Positions 1-8,969 are shown, numbered from the stretch's first letter. The stretch is DNA of 64,000 bases from Tatumella citrea (GCF_002163585.1 NZ_CP015579.1:868001-932000), one strand, 5' to 3'. The notes: generated by a model from the letters alone, not told the origin. Program-made: numbers and translations.

Positions 1-121
1 GTTTAATTCGCTGCGATACTGCAGACTGGGTAATACAAAGTTTTTGTGCGGCACGTTCAAAGCCGCGCTCGCGAATAACTGCATCCAGGGCCTGAAGGGT
101 TCGGTAATCCGGGCGTTTCAT
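1..121 (-). CDS. argP: LysR-type regulator ArgP (IciA), N-terminal fragment
   Basis: Only the first 40 codons lie in the window; the gene runs off the left edge. The start codon is the complement of 119-121, and the peptide begins [20 protein letters not shown], which I recognise as the start of E. coli ArgP. It continues into the LysR winged-helix DNA-binding domain ([17 protein letters not shown]). ArgP activates argO and several lysine/arginine-responsive genes. It is divergent from rpiA, as in E. coli, with about 190 bp between the start codons. Truncation is due to the window edge only. Confidence 0.93.
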
Positions 122-311
122 AGTTTTGCTCTCTGCTTCAGGGGGGACGTATCCTGCATTATAGTGTTTGCTTTGTGCTGTAAGCCGCATTGTCAGAAAA
201 AATTTGCGGTTCGCAATAGAATCCACGCAATCCGGCAGCAACATTAATTTTTTTTCCTGCTGCTTGTTTTATACTACGCCAACGAACAGAGCGCACAGGT
301 TTAAACATATC

Positions 312-977
312 ATGAGCCGGGATGAACTTAAAAAAGCGGTAGGCTGGGCAGCACTGAAGTATGTTCAGCCGGGAACAGTGGTCGGTGTAGGTACCGGCAC
401 CACTGCAGCCCATTTTATCGATGCATTAGCGACAATAAAACATGACATCGAAGGAGCGGTTTCCAGCTCCGAAGCCTCGACAGAAAAATTACTTAGCTAT
501 GGAATTCAGGTTTTTGACCTGAATACTATCGATCGTTTGTCGGTGTATGTTGATGGTGCAGATGAAATTAACCCGCAGATGCAAATGATCAAAGGTGGCG
601 GGGCCGCACTGACCCGTGAAAAAATTGTCGCCGCAGTGGCGGATAAATTTATCTGTATTGCTGATGACACTAAACAGGTCGATGTACTGGGACGTTTTCC
701 CCTGCCGGTTGAAGTCATTCCGATGGCAAGATCTTATGTAGCCCGTCAGTTAGTCAAAATGGGGGGACTGCCGGAGTATCGTCAGAATGTGCTGACTGAT
801 AACGGTAATATTATTCTCGATGTTCATAATCTGAGTATCGTAAATCCACGCGAACTGGAAATTATGATTAATGCACTGCCGGGTGTAGTAACAGTAGGAC
901 TGTTTGCTGCCAGGGGGGCTGATGTGGCGTTGATTGGTACCGATAACGGCGTGATTACACTGACTAAAGACGACTGA
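312..977 (+). CDS. rpiA: Ribose-5-phosphate isomerase A
   Basis: Interconverts ribose 5-phosphate and ribulose 5-phosphate in the non-oxidative pentose phosphate pathway (cytosol). The protein is 221 aa, against about 219 in E. coli. Visible family motifs are the phosphate-binding [12 protein letters not shown] near residue 25, DGADEI near 82 and [11 protein letters not shown] near 95, the last carrying the catalytic Glu. The ATG at 312 is chosen over an in-frame upstream extension from 168 because it matches the family N-terminus ([20 protein letters not shown]). It is monocistronic, divergent from argP, and closed by a terminator overlapping its stop codon. Confidence 0.97.
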   Translation: MSRDELKKAVGWAALKYVQPGTVVGVGTGTTAAHFIDALATIKHDIEGAVSSSEASTEKLLSYGIQVFDLNTIDRLSVYVDGADEINPQMQMIKGGGAALTREKIVAAVADKFICIADDTKQVDVLGRFPLPVEVIPMARSYVARQLVKMGGLPEYRQNVLTDNGNIILDVHNLSIVNPRELEIMINALPGVVTVGLFAARGADVALIGTDNGVITLTKDD

Positions 978-993
978 GTGTCGTCTTTTTTTT
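966..993 (+). terminator. Rho-independent terminator of rpiA
   Basis: Arms AAAGACGAC (966-974) and GTCGTCTTT (980-988) enclose a 5-nt loop and run into eight Ts. The left arm overlaps the last codons and the stop codon of rpiA. Confidence 0.9.
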
Positions 994-1005
994 ATCGCTG
1001 ATTTT

Positions 1006-1021
1006 AGTGATTTATATCACA
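1006..1021 (+). promoter_or_regulatory. Putative CRP-binding site upstream of serA
   Basis: AGTGA-TTTATA-TCACA matches nine of ten core positions of the CRP consensus TGTGA-N6-TCACA. It lies about 190 bp before the serA start and just after the rpiA terminator, so it can only serve serA. Control of serA by CRP and Lrp is known in E. coli; that this site is functional is inference. Confidence 0.55.
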
Positions 1022-1213
1022 GTTTAGTCAACCCTTGATAAAATCTGCTTTCCGGCAGGGTGGAGAATCTGATTTTCCCCGCAATCTGCTGAAGCCCACT
1101 GTCGGGCATGCTGCCAGGGCAATCGGTTTCTGTTGCCCGCAGCGTAATATTTGTTATGTTGACAGAAGAAATTCTTATATTCCTCTCATTATCGTTAACC
1201 ATAAGGTCGGGCA

Positions 1214-2452
1214 ATGGCAAAGGTATCACTCGAGAAAGATAAAATTAAGTTCCTGCTGGTGGAAGGTGTCCATCAGACAGCACTGGATAATTTACGCGCA
1301 GCAGGTTACACCAACATCGAATTCCACAAAGGAGCGCTGGATACTGAAGCCCTGAAAGAGTCGATTCGTGATGCGCACTTTATCGGTATCCGTTCCCGTT
1401 CCCAGTTAACCGAAGAAGTTTTCGCTGCGGCCGAAAAACTGGTCGCTGTCGGCTGCTTCTGTATCGGAACCAACCAGGTTGATCTGGATGCTGCCGGTAA
1501 ACGTGGTATTCCGGTATTTAATGCACCGTTCTCAAACACTCGTTCTGTGGCAGAACTGGTGATTGGTGAACTGCTGCTGTTGCTGCGTGGAATTCCTGAA
1601 GCCAATGCCAAAGCTCACCGTGGTATCTGGAATAAAAATGCCAAAGGTTCCTTCGAAGCCCGTGGTAAAAAACTGGGGATCGTGGGTTACGGTCATATCG
1701 GCATGCAGCTGGGAGTGTTGGCGGAAAGCCTGGGTATGCATGTGTTCTTCTATGATGTGGAAGACAAACTGCCGTTAGGTAATGCCACTCAGGTGAAAGG
1801 ATTGCACGACCTGCTGGCAATGAGCGATGTGGTCACTCTGCATGTTCCTGAAACACCGAACACCCAAAATATGATTGGTGCTGAAGAACTGGCCGCGATG
1901 AAAAAAGGCGGATTGTTGATCAATGCCTCACGCGGAACTGTTATCGATATCCCGGCGTTGTGTGAAGCTCTGGCCAGCAAACATGTCGGTGGGGCTGCCA
2001 TCGATGTTTACCCGGTCGAACCTGCGACGAACAGCGATCCGTTTATCTCTCCGCTGTGTGAGTTTGATAACGTGATCCTGACGCCACATATCGGCGGTTC
2101 TACCGAGGAAGCTCAGGAAAATATCGGCCTGGAAGTCTCAGGTAAATTAATCAAATACTCTGACAATGGTTCTACCCTGTCAGCGGTTAATTTCCCGGAA
2201 GTCTCTCTGCCAGCCCATGCTGCCAGTGCCAGCCGTCTGTTGCATATCCATGAAAACCGTCCGGGTGTACTGACCGCAATTAACCAGATTTTTGCGGAGC
2301 AGGGCATCAACATCATGGGTCAGTATCTGCAGACTACCCCGTATATGGGTTATGTGGTTATCGATATCGATGCTCCGCAGGAAGTTGCGGATAAAGCTCT
2401 GGAAGCAATGAAAGGTATTCAGGGAACACTGCGTGCCCGTCTGCTGTACTAA
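1214..2452 (+). CDS. serA: D-3-phosphoglycerate dehydrogenase
   Basis: Catalyses the first step of L-serine synthesis, 3-phosphoglycerate to 3-phosphohydroxypyruvate with NAD. The protein is 412 aa (410 in E. coli). The N-terminal substrate domain is followed by a Rossmann NAD-binding motif (GIVGYGHIGMQLG, about residue 155) and catalytic-region motifs NASRGT, VEPA and LTPHIGGST. A C-terminal ACT domain (HENRPGVLTAIN, from about 338) is the serine-feedback site. It stands alone between rpiA and fau and has its own strong terminator. Serine feeds glycine and one-carbon units, which the gcv operon in this window consumes. Confidence 0.98.
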   Translation: MAKVSLEKDKIKFLLVEGVHQTALDNLRAAGYTNIEFHKGALDTEALKESIRDAHFIGIRSRSQLTEEVFAAAEKLVAVGCFCIGTNQVDLDAAGKRGIPVFNAPFSNTRSVAELVIGELLLLLRGIPEANAKAHRGIWNKNAKGSFEARGKKLGIVGYGHIGMQLGVLAESLGMHVFFYDVEDKLPLGNATQVKGLHDLLAMSDVVTLHVPETPNTQNMIGAEELAAMKKGGLLINASRGTVIDIPALCEALASKHVGGAAIDVYPVEPATNSDPFISPLCEFDNVILTPHIGGSTEEAQENIGLEVSGKLIKYSDNGSTLSAVNFPEVSLPAHAASASRLLHIHENRPGVLTAINQIFAEQGINIMGQYLQTTPYMGYVVIDIDAPQEVADKALEAMKGIQGTLRARLLY

Positions 2453-2500
2453 TCATTGACTGACAACACCGTGGGATGACTTTCGCCCCGCGATAAACAA

Positions 2501-2528
2501 GGGAAAAGCCTGGCTTTTCCCTTTTTTT
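2501..2528 (+). terminator. Rho-independent terminator of serA
   Basis: GGGAAAAG ... CTTTTCCC with loop CCTGG, followed by seven Ts. It lies 48 bp after the serA stop; the rest of the gap to fau shows nothing else. Confidence 0.9.
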
Positions 2529-2620
2529 ATCGGCCGGTTGCAGGTAAGTGAATTACGCTGGCTGCTGATGTCGCGATGACCTGTTTTCTGGACCGGATTC
2601 GGTGTTTAGTCTGGCTGTTG

Positions 2621-3244
2621 TCAGAAGCTGTTGCGACCGGTTGGCCACTGCCACACCTTATCCGGGGTAATCAGCGCCGGTAGCGGGATATCCCAGCCTG
2701 CTACCGGCAACTCCCCGACCTGTTGACAGTTATGGGCATAGCCGGCTGGCAGGCAGCCATGTTGTTGCCAGTGCTGAAGTGTCCGATCGTAATATCCTCC
2801 GCCCATCCCCAGCCGTTGCCCGTGAACATCAAACGCCACCAGTGGCACCAGAATAACCTCTAATTCGTCCAGAGTGGCCATCTGACGGATATCTAACGGA
2901 GGTTCAGGGATCCGCAGCCGGTTAGGCGTCAGCGGGGTTTCCGGCAGGTAGCGAATAAACAGCAAATTACCGGCTGAAAACGGATGCAGAACCGGCAAAT
3001 AAACCTGCTGGCCTCTCTGCCACAGCAATTCGATCAGCGGGCGGGTATCCAGCTCACCATCTACCGACAGAAACACCGCCACTTTATTTGCCTGAGTCAA
3101 CGGCGGAAAACTGAGCGCCTGTTGGGCCGCCTGTTGTGCTGCCAGCCGTTGTTGATCATCGCTCAGGGCTTTGCGGCGGCGGCGGATTTCGCTACGGATC
3201 TGCTGGCGTTGATTGTCAGGTAAGGGGGTCACAGTGCTGTCCAT
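2621..3244 (-). CDS. fau: 5-formyltetrahydrofolate cyclo-ligase
   Basis: Converts 5-formyl-THF to 5,10-methenyl-THF with ATP, returning an inhibitory folate to the active pool. The inhibitory folate is a by-product of glycine/serine one-carbon metabolism. The protein is 207 aa. The family signature GMGGGYYDR is present near residue 146, preceded by the conserved LVPLVAFD; basic residues near the N-terminus (RRRRKAL) fit ATP binding. It lies downstream of the 6S RNA gene on the same strand, as in E. coli where ssrS and fau are co-transcribed, but the spacing here is unusually long (about 410 bp). Confidence 0.95.
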   Translation of the reverse strand: MDSTVTPLPDNQRQQIRSEIRRRRKALSDDQQRLAAQQAAQQALSFPPLTQANKVAVFLSVDGELDTRPLIELLWQRGQQVYLPVLHPFSAGNLLFIRYLPETPLTPNRLRIPEPPLDIRQMATLDELEVILVPLVAFDVHGQRLGMGGGYYDRTLQHWQQHGCLPAGYAHNCQQVGELPVAGWDIPLPALITPDKVWQWPTGRNSF

Positions 3245-3654
3245 GATGATTTAGCGGGTCAGCCACTCTAACACAGAGTCAGAAGCGGGCAGAATGGTCA
3301 GCGTGCTTAAAGCGGCAGTCTGGTTCAACGCATTCAGGTTAAACCAAAACTCACTATCAGGAATGATAAGTAACAATGCAGAGGCAAAAACGGCTGAGAT
3401 TCCGGCAACAGTCAGCGCTAAACCGGACGCCTGCAAGGCTATCGCGCAACAACGTCGGAACTCTGTTGTATCAGAGAAATATCGAAATCAGAGGCTTATT
3501 GAGATCAGAGAAATGAAACTAAGAATCAGTAGTGCTTATCAGTGCTTCAGAATTGTGCCTGATGCTGCCAGATGATGGTACTTCATCATAGTACTTCACG
3601 GTTCTTCAGATGAGTATTGCTAACCAGGTGTACAGTAATCAGGAGTACAAAAGG
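3245..3654 (-). other. Expanded ssrS-fau spacer, no gene seen
   Basis: About 410 bp separate the 6S RNA gene from fau. The stretch is rich in short imperfect repeats, for example AGTGCTTATCAGTGCTTCAG and repeated GTACTTCA/TTCTTCAG units between about 3530 and 3610. A 61-codon TTG-started frame (3251-3436, minus) has no ribosome-binding site. I cannot assign any function. Confidence 0.5.
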
Positions 3655-3841
3655 GGAGATCTCCGGGATGCCGCTACAGGCTGTAACCCTTGAACCCTTG
3701 GTTCAAGGTGAACATGTCGTCATTATCATTAGGCTTCCCGGACGGACCGGGCATGCGCACAGTTAATGAAGCGCCACATTCTGTTTGGTATGAAATATCG
3801 GCTCAGGGGACTGGCCCGTTCACAAACATCCCAGAGAAAAT
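3655..3841 (-). ncRNA. ssrS: 6S RNA
   Basis: Reading the minus strand, the sequence begins like E. coli 6S RNA (ATTTTCTCTGGGATG) and retains the block GGGCCAGTCCCCTGAGCCGA. It also keeps the highly conserved CTTGAACCAAGGGTTCAAGG hairpin and the closing arm (CGGCATCCCGGAGAT) that pairs with the 5' end. 6S RNA mimics an open promoter and sequesters sigma70 RNA polymerase in stationary phase. The position between zapA and fau on the same strand is the conserved one. End positions are estimated to within a few nucleotides from closure of the terminal helix. Confidence 0.95.
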
Positions 3842-3879
3842 TTACTTCATGGTTAGTTTAGCACAGGTTCCATAAAGTG

Positions 3880-4209
3880 TTATTCGAATTTTGGACCCTG
3901 ACGATCAGTGATCCGACCCTGCTCGACTAAAGCCTGCTCAATAGTCTGCTGTAACATACGAATACGTTGTTCCATATTCGATGCGTAATCACGGGTCTTG
4001 TTCTTTTCCTGCGCTAACTCATGACAGATGTTTAACGCAGCGATAAACACCAACTGTTCGGTGTTGTTTACCCGGGTTCGGACTTTCAGGTCCTGTAAGC
4101 GCTGGTCAAGGTCAGCTGCTGCCGCAGTTAACGCTTCCTGCTGTTCCGGCGGACAATTAACTCTTAACGAACGACCAAATATCTGAATATCTACTGGTTG
4201 CGCAGACAT
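3880..4209 (-). CDS. zapA: Cell-division protein ZapA
   Basis: Promotes FtsZ protofilament bundling at the division ring and links to ZapB. The protein is 109 aa, exactly the E. coli length. It starts [20 protein letters not shown] and has a C-terminal coiled coil (about residues 65-100, [20 protein letters not shown]). The start complement of 4207-4209 is chosen by homology; an in-frame extension to 4272 has no family counterpart. It is divergent from ygfB and followed on its strand by 6S RNA. Confidence 0.97.
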   Translation of the reverse strand: MSAQPVDIQIFGRSLRVNCPPEQQEALTAAAADLDQRLQDLKVRTRVNNTEQLVFIAALNICHELAQEKNKTRDYASNMEQRIRMLQQTIEQALVEQGRITDRQGPKFE

Positions 4210-4374
4210 GCCACCTTCCTGACTGATTACATTACCCGCTTCCGATGCTTTATATCGGGGAACGGGGGCCACTATATAGGCCTGAATAATAACTTACAAC
4301 CCCTTTTCTGGAATCCTTCAGGCTGCTAGTGGTAGCATACCATGAACTTAACTCTCCAACATTGATGAATAACT

Positions 4375-4953
4375 ATGTCCTTACAGAACGCACTACCTTC
4401 TTTTGAAGCCTTATCTGCCACCTTGTCGTTGCAGGGCGTAGGTATGACCGCGTCAGAGATGCACGGTCTGATCAGCGGCATAATCTGTGGCGGCAATCAG
4501 GATCACAGCTGGAAAACCCTGGTCCATGACCTGGCGAACGACGGTATGGCTTTTTCCCAGGCCCTGTCACAGCCATTACAGCAACTACGTGACTCAGTTC
4601 AGCAAACGCTGGAAGATGACGGCTTTATGTTCCGCTTATTAATGCCCGATGAAAGTAAAACCAGCGTGTTTGAACGTGCTGATGCGCTGGCCGGCTGGGT
4701 CAATCACTTCCTGCTGGGGCTGGGAGTGACTCAGCCTAAACTGGATAAAGTGACCGGCGAAACCGGTGAAGCCATTGATGATCTGCGTACCATCGCACAG
4801 TTGGGGTACGATGAAGATGAAGATCAGGAAGAGCTGGAGCAATCGCTGGAAGAAGTGTTGGAATACGTAAGGGTAGCTGCGGTACTGTGCTACGAAACCT
4901 TTAATCATCCACAACCAACAGCACCGGAAGTACAGAAACCCACGTTGCATTAA
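4375..4953 (+). CDS. ygfB: UPF0149 family protein YgfB
   Basis: Conserved cytosolic helical protein of 192 aa, the same length as E. coli YgfB. Recognisable segments are [10 protein letters not shown] near residue 30, [16 protein letters not shown] near 103 and an acidic patch ([11 protein letters not shown]) near 145. It is the first gene of the ygfB-pepP-ubiH-ubiI cluster, 43 bp before pepP. In E. coli its function is unsettled; in Pseudomonas a YgfB homologue modulates beta-lactamase regulation. Nothing here points to a specific role. Confidence 0.93.
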   Translation: MSLQNALPSFEALSATLSLQGVGMTASEMHGLISGIICGGNQDHSWKTLVHDLANDGMAFSQALSQPLQQLRDSVQQTLEDDGFMFRLLMPDESKTSVFERADALAGWVNHFLLGLGVTQPKLDKVTGETGEAIDDLRTIAQLGYDEDEDQEELEQSLEEVLEYVRVAAVLCYETFNHPQPTAPEVQKPTLH

Positions 4954-4996
4954 TCAATTCCCGTGCGTAGTCGCCGGGTAAACAGGGAGCCTGATT

Positions 4997-6325
4997 GTGA
5001 TTACTCTGGAAAATTATCAACAACGTCGCCAGTCATTACTGGCCAAAATGGTGCCCGGTAGTGCCGCCTTAATCTTTGCAGCCCCGGAAGTCACCCGCAG
5101 CCGTGACACTGAATATCTGTTTCGCCAGAACAGTGATTTCTGGTATTTCACCGGATTTAACGAGCCGGAAGCGTTGCTGGTATTGATTAAAAGCGATGAA
5201 AATCATAATCACAGTGTACTGTTTAACCGTGTTCGTGATCTGAATGCCGAAATCTGGTTTGGCCGTCGTCTGGGGCAACAAGCCGCCCCGGAAAAACTGG
5301 GTGTCGATAAGGCGCTGCCCTGGGATGACCTGGACCAACAACTCTCACAGTTGCTGAATGGTCTGGATGTTATCTATCACGCACCGGGAGAGTATCCGTT
5401 TGCTGACCTGAAATTGTCTGCGGCACTCGGGACTCTGCGCAACGGCAGCCGGCAGAACCTGCATGCCCCGTCAACCATCACCGACTGGCGGCCGTGGGTC
5501 CATGAAATGCGGCTGTTTAAAGATGCCGAAGAGATAGCCATTCTGCGTAAAACCGGAAAAATTTCGGCGTTAGCGCACCAACGCGCGATGGAAACCTGCC
5601 GTCCGGGGATGTTTGAATATCAGCTGGAAGGCGAAATCCTGCATGAGTTCAGTCGCCACGGATCCCGGTTTGCCTCGTATAACACTATCGTGGGCGGTGG
5701 TGAAAATGGCTGCATTCTGCACTACACCGAAAATGAGAGCGAGTTACGCGACGGTGATTTAGTACTGATTGATGCCGGATGTGAACTCTATGGTTATGCC
5801 GGTGACATTACCAGAACGTTCCCGGTGAACGGTCGTTTCAGCCCGGCACAACGACAGATTTATGACATTGTACTGGCCTCTCTGGAACACGCCTTGTCGG
5901 TCTACCGGCCCGGCATCAGTATCCGTGAAGTCAATGATCAGGTCATACGGATAATGGTGACCGGCCTGGTGGCGCTGGGCGTGATGCAGGGAGATGTGGA
6001 TACCCTGATTGCTGAAAATGCCCATCGACAGTTTTATATGCACGGGCTGGGTCACTGGATGGGGCTGGATGTGCACGATGTTGGTGACTACGGTTCACCT
6101 TCCCGTGAGCGATTGCTGGAACCTGGCATGGTACTGACTGTTGAGCCGGGGCTTTACATTGCACCGGATGCCGATGTTCCTGCACAATATCGCGGAATTG
6201 GTATAAGAATTGAAGACGATATCCTGATTACTGAGCACGGTCATGAAAACCTGACTGATACTGTAGTAAAAACAGCGGATGATATTGAAGCACTGATGGC
6301 CGCGGCCAGACAGTCACACCAGTAA
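4997..6325 (+). CDS. pepP: Xaa-Pro aminopeptidase II
   Basis: Cytosolic dinuclear-metal peptidase that removes N-terminal residues preceding proline. The protein is 442 aa (441 in E. coli). The N-terminal aminopeptidase-P domain is followed by a pita-bread catalytic domain with the expected metal-ligand motifs: LIDAGCELYGYAGDITRTFP (two Asp), HGLGHWMGLDVHD (His), VEPGLYI (Glu) and GIRIEDDILIT (Glu). The start codon here is GTG. It lies 18 bp ahead of ubiH and is probably co-transcribed. Confidence 0.97.
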   Translation: MITLENYQQRRQSLLAKMVPGSAALIFAAPEVTRSRDTEYLFRQNSDFWYFTGFNEPEALLVLIKSDENHNHSVLFNRVRDLNAEIWFGRRLGQQAAPEKLGVDKALPWDDLDQQLSQLLNGLDVIYHAPGEYPFADLKLSAALGTLRNGSRQNLHAPSTITDWRPWVHEMRLFKDAEEIAILRKTGKISALAHQRAMETCRPGMFEYQLEGEILHEFSRHGSRFASYNTIVGGGENGCILHYTENESELRDGDLVLIDAGCELYGYAGDITRTFPVNGRFSPAQRQIYDIVLASLEHALSVYRPGISIREVNDQVIRIMVTGLVALGVMQGDVDTLIAENAHRQFYMHGLGHWMGLDVHDVGDYGSPSRERLLEPGMVLTVEPGLYIAPDADVPAQYRGIGIRIEDDILITEHGHENLTDTVVKTADDIEALMAAARQSHQ

Positions 6326-6343
6326 CGGGTAAAATACGTCAGC

Positions 6344-7522
6344 ATGAGCATGATAATTGCGGGGGGAGGAATGACCGGTGCAACACTGGCACTGGCCGTT
6401 TCTTACCTGACCGATGGAAAACTTCCTGTCACTCTGATTGAAGCGACAACGCCGGGTGAGCGTGGCCATCCCGGTTTTGACGGCCGGGCCATTGCACTGG
6501 CTGCTGGTACTTGTCAGCAACTGCAGAATATTGGCGTCTGGCCTTCTTTAGCTGACTGCGCGACTCCGATCACTGATATTCATGTCAGTGATCGCGGACA
6601 TCCGGGTTATGTGGGGATTAGCCAGCGTGAATACGGGGTGCCGGCGCTGGGTAATGTCATTGAACTGCATGAAGCAGGTCAGCGGCTGTTTGAGCGGCTA
6701 AAAAAAGCCCGGGGTGTTACGGTGGTTTGCCCAGCTCAGGTCACAGAAGTTCAGCGCAAAGCAGAACAGGTGACAGTCAGCCTGGATAACGGCCAGCAAC
6801 TTACCGGCAGTATGCTGGTGGTGGCAAATGGTTCAGGATCGTCGCTGGCGTCAGGCTGTGGTGTTGACTGGCAAAAAGAGGATTATCAGCAGCTGGCAGT
6901 CATCGCTAATGTGACCACCAGTGAGCCTCCCCGGGGCCGTGCTTATGAGCGTTTTACCACCGACGGGCCACTGGCACTGTTACCGATGTCCGGAAATCGT
7001 TTCTCGCTGGTCTGGAGCCTCCCGGTGGAACACCGTGATGAGGTTCGGCAGTGGAGTGAACAGCAATTTCTTGAACATCTGCAACAGGCTTTTGGCTGGC
7101 GTCAGGGGCGGTTTCTGCATTGTGGTAAACGCGATTATTATCCGCTGGTATTACAGCAGGCGACTGAGATTACCCGCCACCGGCTGGCACTGGTGGGGAA
7201 TGCCGCACAGACACTTCATCCCATTGCCGGGCAGGGGTTTAACCTCGGCCTGCGCGATGTGATGACCCTGGCCGAAACCGTAGCTCAGGCTCAGGCCGCA
7301 GGCCAGGATATTGGCAGTTATCAGGTACTGGATCAGTACCGCCAGCGGCGTCTGCCGGATCGGCGGAAAACGGTCGCTATTACCGACGGACTGGTCAGGT
7401 TATTTTCTAATCAGGACCTGCCGTTAATTATCGGCCGCAATGCCGGGTTAAGCGTCATGGGTAAACTGCCGTGGCTTAAACATCAACTGGCCGGACGGAC
7501 TCTGGGCTGGGTAAAACGTTAA
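6344..7522 (+). CDS. ubiH: 2-octaprenyl-6-methoxyphenol hydroxylase
   Basis: FAD-dependent monooxygenase that adds a ring hydroxyl late in ubiquinone synthesis, within the soluble Ubi complex. The protein is 392 aa. Motifs: dinucleotide-binding IIAGGGMTGATLALA at the N-terminus, the aromatic-hydroxylase block HPGFDGRAIALAAGTCQQL, and the second FAD motif LVGNAAQTLHPIAGQGFNLGLRD with Asn in place of the usual Asp, as in E. coli UbiH. It is followed after 10 bp by the paralogue ubiI. Confidence 0.96.
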   Translation: MSMIIAGGGMTGATLALAVSYLTDGKLPVTLIEATTPGERGHPGFDGRAIALAAGTCQQLQNIGVWPSLADCATPITDIHVSDRGHPGYVGISQREYGVPALGNVIELHEAGQRLFERLKKARGVTVVCPAQVTEVQRKAEQVTVSLDNGQQLTGSMLVVANGSGSSLASGCGVDWQKEDYQQLAVIANVTTSEPPRGRAYERFTTDGPLALLPMSGNRFSLVWSLPVEHRDEVRQWSEQQFLEHLQQAFGWRQGRFLHCGKRDYYPLVLQQATEITRHRLALVGNAAQTLHPIAGQGFNLGLRDVMTLAETVAQAQAAGQDIGSYQVLDQYRQRRLPDRRKTVAITDGLVRLFSNQDLPLIIGRNAGLSVMGKLPWLKHQLAGRTLGWVKR

Positions 7523-7532
7523 TGAGAGAACA

Positions 7533-8744
7533 GTGATGCAGAGCTTTGATGTTGTGATTGCCGGTGGCGGTATGGTTGGTCTGGCCGTTGCCTGTGGACT
7601 GCAGGGCTGCGGTATGAAAGTGGCGGTACTGGAACAGACCCCACCCCGTGCCCCTGATATGCAGGCTGCACCTGCCATTCGGGTATCGGCAATCAACCTT
7701 GCCAGCGAACGTCTGCTCAGCCATCTTGGCGTATGGCAGGATATTCTGGCGATGCGTGCCAGCGCCTATCACGGAATGGAAGTCTGGGAAAAGGACAGTT
7801 TTGGTCATATCCGTTTTGATGAACGACCTCAGGGCATTGCCAGCCTGGGGCATATTGTTGAAAACCAGGTGATTCATCATGCCCTGTGGCAACGTGCCAG
7901 CCAGTGCAGTGATATTCAGCTGATAGCTCCTGCACAGTTGCAACAGGTAGCTTTTGGCGATAATGAAGCCTTTGTGACTCTGCAGGATGGCAGTATGTTA
8001 ACCGCCAGACTACTGGTGGCTGCCGACGGCGCACACTCGTGGCTTCGGGACAAAGCCGATATTCCGCTGGTGTTCCGTGATTACCAGCATCACGCGCTGG
8101 TAGCTAACATCCGTACTGAACAGCCTCATAATTCAGTAGCACGGCAGATTTTCTATGCGGAAGGTATTCTGGCGTTTTTGCCATTACAGGATCCGCATCT
8201 TAGCTCCATCGTCTGGTCCTGCGACCCGCAACAGGCCAGCCGGGCTCAGGGGATGTCAGAAGATCAGTTTAACCAGCAACTGGCAGTAGCGTTTGATATG
8301 AAGCTCGGCCGCTGTCAGCTGGAAAGTGATCGTAAAACCTTCCCGCTGACGGCAAGATATGCCCGACAGTTCGCTGCCCACCGGCTGGCACTGGTAGGGG
8401 ATGCGGCTCATACCATTCATCCGCTGGCAGGCCAGGGGGTGAATCTCGGGTTTATGGATGCCGCAGAACTGATTGGTGAAATTCGCCGTCTGCAGCAACA
8501 GGGGAAAGATATTGGTCAGCACCTGTATCTGCGGCGTTATGAGCGTAGCCGGAAACACAGCGCGGCTTTGATGCTGGCTTCAATGCAGGGCTTCCGTGAT
8601 CTGTTTGCCGGTAATAACCCCGCCCGTAAATTATTAAGGGATATTGGTCTGAAACTGGCGGATACTTTACCCGGAGTAAAGCCTCAGTTACTGAAACAGG
8701 CAATGGGTCTGCATGATTTGCCGGACTGGCTGAAAAATAGTTAA
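7533..8744 (+). CDS. ubiI: 2-octaprenylphenol hydroxylase UbiI (VisC)
   Basis: FAD monooxygenase for C5 hydroxylation in aerobic ubiquinone synthesis and a paralogue of the preceding ubiH. The protein is 403 aa (400 in E. coli). Motifs are VIAGGGMVGLAVACGLQG at residue 6, VAADGAHSWLRD near 165 and LVGDAAHTIHPLAGQGVNLG near 285. It closes the pepP-ubiH-ubiI unit. In E. coli the next genes are gcvTHP; here a five-gene accessory operon intervenes. Confidence 0.96.
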   Translation: MMQSFDVVIAGGGMVGLAVACGLQGCGMKVAVLEQTPPRAPDMQAAPAIRVSAINLASERLLSHLGVWQDILAMRASAYHGMEVWEKDSFGHIRFDERPQGIASLGHIVENQVIHHALWQRASQCSDIQLIAPAQLQQVAFGDNEAFVTLQDGSMLTARLLVAADGAHSWLRDKADIPLVFRDYQHHALVANIRTEQPHNSVARQIFYAEGILAFLPLQDPHLSSIVWSCDPQQASRAQGMSEDQFNQQLAVAFDMKLGRCQLESDRKTFPLTARYARQFAAHRLALVGDAAHTIHPLAGQGVNLGFMDAAELIGEIRRLQQQGKDIGQHLYLRRYERSRKHSAALMLASMQGFRDLFAGNNPARKLLRDIGLKLADTLPGVKPQLLKQAMGLHDLPDWLKNS

Positions 8745-8755
8745 CTTTGTAATCC

Positions 8756-8775
8756 GGCCCGCATTCCTGCGGGCC
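8756..8775 (+). terminator. Hairpin after ubiI
   Basis: GGCCCGC and GCGGGCC enclose a 6-nt loop just after the ubiI stop. There is no T-run, so it may be an mRNA 3'-end stabiliser or a weak terminator rather than a classical one. Confidence 0.5.
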
Positions 8776-8797
8776 ACAATAAGATATTCTCCTCCTG

Positions 8798-8817
8798 TTC
8801 TGTGACATATCACAGAA
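8798..8817 (+). promoter_or_regulatory. 20-bp perfect palindrome, candidate operator
   Basis: TTCTGTGA-CATA-TCACAGAA is a perfect dyad. Its TGTGA/TCACA halves look CRP-like but are separated by 4 bp rather than the 6 bp CRP needs. A dedicated regulator, for example of GntR type, is therefore more likely. It lies about 230 bp before the amidohydrolase gene and about 100 bp upstream of a possible promoter. Confidence 0.45.
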
Positions 8818-8911
8818 ATGCAGCAGTAAACCGCCTGTGCATCCGGAAAACGCCTCTCCCGCCGGATAAGAAACTCCTATTATGGTAAACATTACACCCG
8901 GAATATAGTGC

Positions 8912-8969
8912 TTTAAGTCTATGAAATATGAACCTATAATCGGGCATTATGGTGAGTTTTGGTCATAAT
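8912..8969 (+). promoter_or_regulatory. Possible promoter with overlapping inverted repeat
   Basis: A consensus -10 (TATAAT, 8935-8940) is preceded at 17 bp by a weak -35 (TTTAAG). The expected start point falls at the left arm of an inverted repeat, ATTATG (8946-8951) and CATAAT (8964-8969), which could be a repressor site. This is the best promoter candidate for the salvage operon. The call is by eye only. Confidence 0.35.

Noticed and set aside
3251..3436. 61-codon hydrophobic minus-strand frame between 6S RNA and fau
   Set aside because: The start is TTG with no ribosome-binding site and no family resemblance; probably chance.
8798..8817. CRP site reading of the TTCTGTGA/TCACAGAA palindrome
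   Set aside because: The TGTGA and TCACA halves are 4 bp apart rather than 6, which is incompatible with the CRP consensus.
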